Positions 21,651 to 25,713 of a stretch of 25,713 nucleotides of DNA are shown piece after piece. A program made the translations under genes and the position numbers. The notes under the pieces were generated by a model that saw only the letters and a list, made by a program, of their open reading frames with translations, did not search any database and was not told the DNA's origin. Within the stretch, counting starts at the first letter, position 1, and each line of letters opens with the position of its first letter. The stretch is from DASYXT01 sp035934555 (GTDB lineage: Bacteria; Verrucomicrobiota; Verrucomicrobiia; Limisphaerales; UBA8199): the NCBI GenBank assembly GCA_035934555.1, contig DASYXT010000138.1:1-25713 (forward strand), given 5' to 3'.

Positions 21651-24023
21651 TCAGAGCAGCCAGCGAGCAATATCGTGGTTGGGGTGCGCCAGGTGCGATA
21701 GGAACGAGACCCGGGCGACACTGCGCGCCGTCGGGCGTCTTAAGCCGCACAACAGATTGGAATGGTTTGGGCCGCGCTGATGCTGATTTCCCGACGGCGG
21801 CTCGATGGTGGACTGGCTGCTCGATTCGGCCAATTCGCGCAGAACCCGGCGCACTGCCGCAGGGCTATCCACATGATACCGGGCAGCGGTTTGCGCCACC
21901 CCCACACGTACGGAACAGGCCGTACTCGGCAGAGCGCGGAAGAGGGATTCGTCCGTCCAATCGTCCCCCAGAGCCAGGATCATTTGCGGGGCACAGCCGC
22001 CAAGCCATTCCAATGCCGCGGTTCCTTTACTGACGCCCGCGTTGCGCACTTCGAGAACTTTATTTCCTTCCAGCACCTGCACGTCGATGTTGCGGGTAAA
22101 ATCGGCGAGCGCATCGAGCAGCTCTTTGGCTCGGACCATGGCCTGCTCCGGATCGGCGCGCCGATAATGCCAGGCCAGCGAGAACTCCTTCTCCTCCAGC
22201 AACGCTCCCGGCAACCGGTCCACATATACCTGCAGGATCGGGCGCACCCGCTCTTTCCAATCGGCGCTGAGAGGTCTAAGCAGCCGCCATGCGTCGCCCT
22301 TCCCCCGCAACCAGGCGCCGTGCTCGGCCCCCAATGCGACTGCCAGGCCGCCAAACCACTCTTCCAGGTCGCGCCGGGACCGGCCACTCAGAATCAAGAT
22401 TTCATTGGCCGGGTCCCTGCTCAGCGCGGCAAGCAGCTCGAGCAGGTCATTATCCGGTTGCGCGCGCCGCGGGTCGTCGGCAAACGGTACCAAAGTGCCG
22501 TCATAATCCAGGATCAACGCGCGCCGGGGGGAAGTCCGGTACTGTTGCAGCAGGGCGAGCTGCGCCTTGCCCGTCAAGGCCCGCGCACGCCGGGCAGCTT
22601 CGGACTGTTGCGTCGCGCCCAGGGACTGCAGGAAATCCTGAGCCCAGCGATGGACGTCATAGCGGCGCAGCCGTTCCTGGAGCAATTGATTGCGGCGAAC
22701 CTGTTCCTGCAGCGGCATAGTCAGGGCCTGTTCCAAGGCTTGGGCAAAATCGTGCGCATGGAACGGGTTGATGATCAGTGCCTCGCCCATTTCTTTGGCG
22801 GCGCCCGCCATCTCGCTAAGGATGAGCACGCCGCTCTGGTCTATGCGGGAGGCCACAAACTCCTTGGCGACCAGGTTCATGCCGTCGCGTAAGGGCGTCA
22901 CCAGCGCCACATCGCACGCGCGATACATCCCTACCAGCTCTTCAAACTCGAGGTTCCGGCATTGATAAATGAGCGGCGTCCAATCCACGTTGCCATACGA
23001 TCCAACAATGTGGCCCACCATCTCTTCGAGTTCCTGTTTCATGCGCTGGTAGGCGCCAATGGCCGTGCGCGACGGCGCCACTGATATGACGAACACAACC
23101 TTGCCATGCCACTGCGGGTTGCGCTTTAAGAACAGGTCATAGCCTCGCAACCGGTTCAGGAGGCCCTTGGTATAATCCAAACGGTCCACCGAGAAGATGA
23201 TCTTTTGGCCGACGCACCGGCGGCGCAATTCGGCCGCGCGCTGCTCGATTTGCGGTGCGGCCGCCGCCATCGCGAACCGTTCGAAATCGATACCCATCGG
23301 GAAGGTATCCACTTTAACCATGCGTTCGCGCAAGCTCAGGCTGCCGAGTTGATGCTCATAACCGGCTGTCCGCAGCACGCTCGTGAGAAAATCCCTCGCA
23401 TAATCGTGCGTGTGGAAACCAATCAGGCTGGCTCCCAGCACCCCCTCGATTAATTCCGCCCGCCAGTTGCGCGGCAACAGCCGGAACACCTCAAACGAGG
23501 GGAACGGAATGTGAAGAAAGAACCCGATGGGTACTTCCGGGAAGCGCTGCCGAACCAACTGCGGCAAAAGCATGAGCTGGTAATCGTGGATCCACAGGAC
23601 ATCGTCAGGCTGCAACACGGCTGCCAACTCATCGGCGAACCGCTGGTTGGCCTGCCGATATGCCTCCCAATATCCCTCGTCATAGCGCGTCAGAGTTGGG
23701 AAGTAATGGAAGAGCGGCCAGAGTGTTCGATTGCAAAAGCCCTGATAGTACTGTTCGAGGGCTTCCGCGGGCAGGAACACCGGGTGGGCCTTGAAGCCCT
23801 TGGCGGCGTATTGCTGGACCACCGCTTGGTGCTCGGGACCGATAGTGCTGCCGGGCCAGCCCAGCCAAAGAAAATCCGGTTTCGCCGCGCGCCCGGCGGC
23901 GTCCCGCTCCAGATAGCTCAACAGCCCGGTGCTTAAGCCGCCGGAACTGGTTTCAAAGCGCGGCACCCCCTTCTCCACATGCACCGTGAAGGGCAGACGA
24001 TTGGAAACAATTACCAGGCGCAT
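21651..24023 (-). CDS. otsAB: Bifunctional trehalose-6-phosphate synthase/phosphatase
   Basis: A protein of 790 residues fusing OtsA and OtsB. The synthase (about 1-470, GT20 family) has 'MRLVIVSNRLP', 'GGLSTGL' (28-34), 'WIHDYQLMLLPQL' (about 144-156), 'FFLHIPFPSFEVFRLLP', 'VDRLDYTKGLLNRL' and 'PLRDGMNLVAKEFVA'. It joins glucose from UDP-glucose (or similar) to glucose-6-phosphate. The phosphatase (about 495-745, HAD fold) has 'LILDYDGTLVPF', 'ILSGRSRRDLEEW' and 'ALGDDWTDESLF'. It releases trehalose, an osmotic and desiccation protectant. This order is like plant and Cytophaga-type fusions. The last 45 residues look unconserved. ATG 24023 is chosen because GAGG lies about 9 bases upstream; an ATG at 24035 overlaps that site. 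It begins 8 bp after the response-regulator stop, so the two form one operon. Confidence 0.93.
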   Translation of the reverse strand: MRLVIVSNRLPFTVHVEKGVPRFETSSGGLSTGLLSYLERDAAGRAAKPDFLWLGWPGSTIGPEHQAVVQQYAAKGFKAHPVFLPAEALEQYYQGFCNRTLWPLFHYFPTLTRYDEGYWEAYRQANQRFADELAAVLQPDDVLWIHDYQLMLLPQLVRQRFPEVPIGFFLHIPFPSFEVFRLLPRNWRAELIEGVLGASLIGFHTHDYARDFLTSVLRTAGYEHQLGSLSLRERMVKVDTFPMGIDFERFAMAAAAPQIEQRAAELRRRCVGQKIIFSVDRLDYTKGLLNRLRGYDLFLKRNPQWHGKVVFVISVAPSRTAIGAYQRMKQELEEMVGHIVGSYGNVDWTPLIYQCRNLEFEELVGMYRACDVALVTPLRDGMNLVAKEFVASRIDQSGVLILSEMAGAAKEMGEALIINPFHAHDFAQALEQALTMPLQEQVRRNQLLQERLRRYDVHRWAQDFLQSLGATQQSEAARRARALTGKAQLALLQQYRTSPRRALILDYDGTLVPFADDPRRAQPDNDLLELLAALSRDPANEILILSGRSRRDLEEWFGGLAVALGAEHGAWLRGKGDAWRLLRPLSADWKERVRPILQVYVDRLPGALLEEKEFSLAWHYRRADPEQAMVRAKELLDALADFTRNIDVQVLEGNKVLEVRNAGVSKGTAALEWLGGCAPQMILALGDDWTDESLFRALPSTACSVRVGVAQTAARYHVDSPAAVRRVLRELAESSSQSTIEPPSGNQHQRGPNHSNLLCGLRRPTARSVARVSFLSHLAHPNHDIARWLL

Positions 24024-24031
24024 CGCCGACC

Positions 24032-24538
24032 TCATTGAGCCTGGTCGGCGGCGGCGGCCGAGACGATCCCAGAGCTGAACCGAGTGCCGATGCTGAACAA
24101 CCGCGCCGAAGGATTGGTTGCGGTTGAGACCGCATTGGCCCGACTGGCCTGGGCGGTTCGCCGATGCGCACGCTGCTCCTCCGATTCGTTGAGCAGCAGC
24201 TCCACCTCTTGCAGCAGCATCGCCACATCCGGCGGCTTCTCGATCAAAAAATCGGCGCCCGCCAGCGCGCCCGGTTCACATTGCGCCAGCAAACCCGTCA
24301 GCACTAGCACACTCATCGAGGGATGCTGCTCCCGGGTCAGGTCCAGCAGTTCGAACCCGCCGGGTGCTGGCAGGTTTAGGTCTAAGATTAACAGATCGGC
24401 GGATTGCTGGTTGAGGCAATCGGCCGTCTGCCGGCCATCGGCTGCCAGCAATACCCGGTACCCGGCCTCTTGCAACACTTTCTGTAGCGAGCTGCGGATG
24501 GAGGTGTCGTCATCCGCAACCAGAATCGTCTTCTTCAT
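24032..24538 (-). CDS. Single-domain response regulator (CheY-like receiver)
   Basis: A protein of 168 residues. The receiver domain (about 1-118) begins 'MKKTILVADDDTSIRSSLQK'. The acidic pair is D9/D10 with D11, the phospho-acceptor is D53 in 'DLLILDLNLP', T81 follows in 'VLVLTG', and K101 is in 'FLIEKP'. All conserved receiver residues are present. The last 50 residues are a low-complexity Ala/Arg/Ser tail with no output domain. ATG 24538 is chosen by family alignment with AAGG about 8 bases upstream; a longer frame from 24712 has no homology. It precedes otsAB and is divergent from the sensor kinase gene, so the pair may form a two-component system that influences trehalose synthesis (inference). 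Confidence 0.88.
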   Translation of the reverse strand: MKKTILVADDDTSIRSSLQKVLQEAGYRVLLAADGRQTADCLNQQSADLLILDLNLPAPGGFELLDLTREQHPSMSVLVLTGLLAQCEPGALAGADFLIEKPPDVAMLLQEVELLLNESEEQRAHRRTAQASRANAVSTATNPSARLFSIGTRFSSGIVSAAAADQAQ

Positions 24539-24609
24539 AAGCCTTGGTACTGTTGGCAGATCATTTTTTGGCGCCTGAGTTTCGCAATCACCGGTTCGGC
24601 GTCTGTGTG

Positions 24610-24636
24610 CCGAGGACCAAACCGAGGACCGAGACC
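24610..24636. repeat. 12-bp-spaced direct repeats between the regulator and kinase genes
   Basis: CCGAGGACC occurs at 24610-24618 and again at 24622-24630, with a third partial copy CCGAGACC at 24629-24636. The 12-bp period is a little over one helical turn. It lies in the 188-bp gap between the divergent response regulator and sensor kinase, where an operator would be expected. No function is shown. Confidence 0.4.
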
Positions 24637-24726
24637 TGCTAGCCATTCTTGTGCCAGCAGCGACAAAGATGTTAAATTGACGGGCTTTCGCTGGCTCCAG
24701 CGCCGCCAGCACCAGCCACTCATATT

Positions 24727-25653
24727 ATGCGTGAAACATTACATTCCACCGGCGGATTCCGGCGTATCACCCGGCTTGGGCAGCCGGTGAAAGTCCGGCT
24801 GGTCGGGTTTGTGCTCGTCGTGGTGTGCGGCGGGGTACTGCTCACCTCGATGACTCACAGTACTTGGGACCAGCTTGACCGGCTCCAAAAAGAGCATGCC
24901 GCTGTCAGCACCGAGAGCTTCTATCTTGGGGTCACCTTGCGGGGCGGTATCCGGGGGCTGAACGAAAAACTCCTCCAGTTCGGCAACGCGCCCGAGCCGG
25001 CTGCGCGGGCCGAATTCCTGCGGGACGCGACCGCCCTGAGGGGCTGGCTGATGACCAATCGGCAACACTTGGCAGTATTGGCTAAACTGCCGTTGCTCAA
25101 ACAGGTGCTGATCGATGATTTCGATATCCTCGACAAAATCCAGCGAGCCTATGACGAGTATCTCACCAATGCGGTCGCATTGCTGCAACCAGCCCAGCCC
25201 CTGGGCGATTATTCCTTCCACGAGCGTTACAAAAGAATCCGGACGGCTTCGAGTGGATTACTGCGCCTGTGCGACGATATGGTTAGGGCGCAGCGTGATG
25301 ATTTCACTGACTTCCTGGCTGGAACGCAAACCAACCTGATGAACCATGAGCGCCTGCTCAAGCTGACCTCGGCGCTCATCCTGGCTTTGGCGGGCGCGTT
25401 GGCCATCGTGGTGTACCGTGGGATGATCGCCCCGCTGTGGCTGGGGCTGACCCAGAGTAAGACGATTATCGAGCGTCAGGAGAAGCTCGCCTCCTTGGGC
25501 GTTCTGGCCTCCGGCGTCGCGCACGAAATTCGTAATCCACTGACCGCAATCAAATTCCGGCTGTTCAGCCTGAAGCTATGGTCGAGTCAGAACTCTGGTA
25601 GCCATTTTGGTTTAGAGACAGTTACGAGGCTGAGCGCTTTTTTTCCGCCCTGA
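24727..25653 (+). CDS. Sensor histidine kinase, truncated after the H-box helix
   Basis: The frame has 308 codons. Two membrane segments (about 23-42 'RLVGFVLVVVCGGVLLTSM' and about 214-236 'LTSALILALAGALAIVVY') flank an extracytoplasmic sensor region of helical look. A short linker leads into 'RQEKLASLGVLASGVAHEIR' with H266 as the phospho-accepting histidine, then 'NPLTAIKFRLFSLK' to residue 283 (position 25575). From there the text (LWSSQNSG...) stops matching HisKA, and the frame closes at 25653. The second dimerisation helix and the whole ATP-binding domain are missing, so it cannot autophosphorylate as read. The cause may be an inserted element, a rearrangement or an assembly break near 25576. 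It is divergent from the response regulator at 24538. Confidence 0.8.
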   Translation: MRETLHSTGGFRRITRLGQPVKVRLVGFVLVVVCGGVLLTSMTHSTWDQLDRLQKEHAAVSTESFYLGVTLRGGIRGLNEKLLQFGNAPEPAARAEFLRDATALRGWLMTNRQHLAVLAKLPLLKQVLIDDFDILDKIQRAYDEYLTNAVALLQPAQPLGDYSFHERYKRIRTASSGLLRLCDDMVRAQRDDFTDFLAGTQTNLMNHERLLKLTSALILALAGALAIVVYRGMIAPLWLGLTQSKTIIERQEKLASLGVLASGVAHEIRNPLTAIKFRLFSLKLWSSQNSGSHFGLETVTRLSAFFPP

Positions 25654-25713
25654 GCGGACATGAAATCGTAAAAGCCGCTCATGCTGGCCCGGCGTCGATC
25701 CCTGCAGTGCCTA
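25576..25713. other. Foreign or rearranged sequence interrupting the histidine kinase
   Basis: After position 25575 no kinase homology is seen in any frame. A plus frame (from about 25594) and a minus frame (25711 down to the stop at 25587-25589) both stay open to the edge, but each is only about 40 codons and neither is recognised. It may be the end of an insertion sequence; no terminal inverted repeat can be paired within the window. Confidence 0.4.

Noticed and set aside
21762..22892. Plus-strand frame of 376 codons opposite otsAB
   Set aside because: It is a shadow of the trehalose gene with no family motifs. The HAD and GT20 signatures on the minus strand are unambiguous.
1..25713. CRISPR array, rRNA operon or origin of replication
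   Set aside because: No regularly spaced identical repeats, no rRNA-like sequence and no DnaA-box cluster were seen on reading through the window.

Overview
The window is a GC-rich bacterial segment (roughly 60 % G+C by eye). It most resembles a Verrucomicrobiota genome of the Pedosphaera/Limisphaerales type. That judgement is from memory of family style, with no database search. It rests on a Ser/Thr kinase with an N-terminal CPNC/CADC zinc ribbon, a LamG/TSP3 protein beside an RHS-type secreted protein, a short XRE regulator of a kind common in that group, and a 31-bp perfect inverted repeat in an intergenic region. The right end contains further signalling genes and looks as if it is cut by a rearrangement or insertion.

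Layout. (1) 1-2258, minus strand: a two-gene secreted-protein operon. It holds a LamG-like protein with thrombospondin-type-3 calcium repeats, then the start of an RHS/YD-repeat-type protein that runs off the left edge. A small XRE regulator is divergent at 2430. (2) 2676-3520: a non-coding stretch and a 5'-truncated radC remnant. (3) 3521-5233, plus strand: a zinc-ribbon Ser/Thr kinase with a C-terminal membrane domain, convergent with the next block. (4) 5331-18453, minus strand: a type VI secretion (T6SS) cluster in the order tssB, tssC, hcp, tagJ, tssE, tssF, tssG, an intergenic palindrome, clpV, and then two cargo-like genes. (5) 18545-20110, plus strand: a SAM methyltransferase with a methyltransferase-regulatory-type region, divergent from tssB. 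(6) 20132-24538, minus strand: an acyltransferase with its middle deleted, a TerB/DUF697-like protein, a fused trehalose-6-phosphate synthase/phosphatase, and a single-domain response regulator. (7) 24727-25653, plus strand: a sensor histidine kinase broken straight after its H-box helix.

The most striking content is the pair of genes immediately downstream of clpV. The first (6768-8294) is a class II adenylate (nucleotidyl) cyclase toxin domain of the CyaA/edema-factor/ExoY type. Its catalytic Lys/Lys, Asp-x-Asp and His/Glu/Asn sets are all present, but it has no RTX or pore-forming part. The second (5331-6692) carries a block (HSSYLGG...AG...EDG...SGHY) that matches, from memory, the conserved domain of plant IQM (IQ-motif calmodulin-binding) proteins. 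Both families are best known in a eukaryotic setting: the toxins act in host cells after activation by calmodulin or actin, and IQM proteins bind calmodulin. Their place at the end of a T6SS operon suggests they are secreted effectors aimed at eukaryotes such as protists.

The cluster supplies the sheath (TssB/C), tube (Hcp), sheath recycling (ClpV with TagJ) and baseplate (TssE/F/G). No membrane complex (TssJ/L/M), TssK, TssA, VgrG or PAAR gene is in the window, so these must lie elsewhere if the system works. A sigma-54-like site and a sigma-70-like site lie in the 91-bp gap between tssB and the methyltransferase gene. Starts were refined using ribosome-binding sites, gene overlaps and family alignment, and several differ from the longest possible reading frame.
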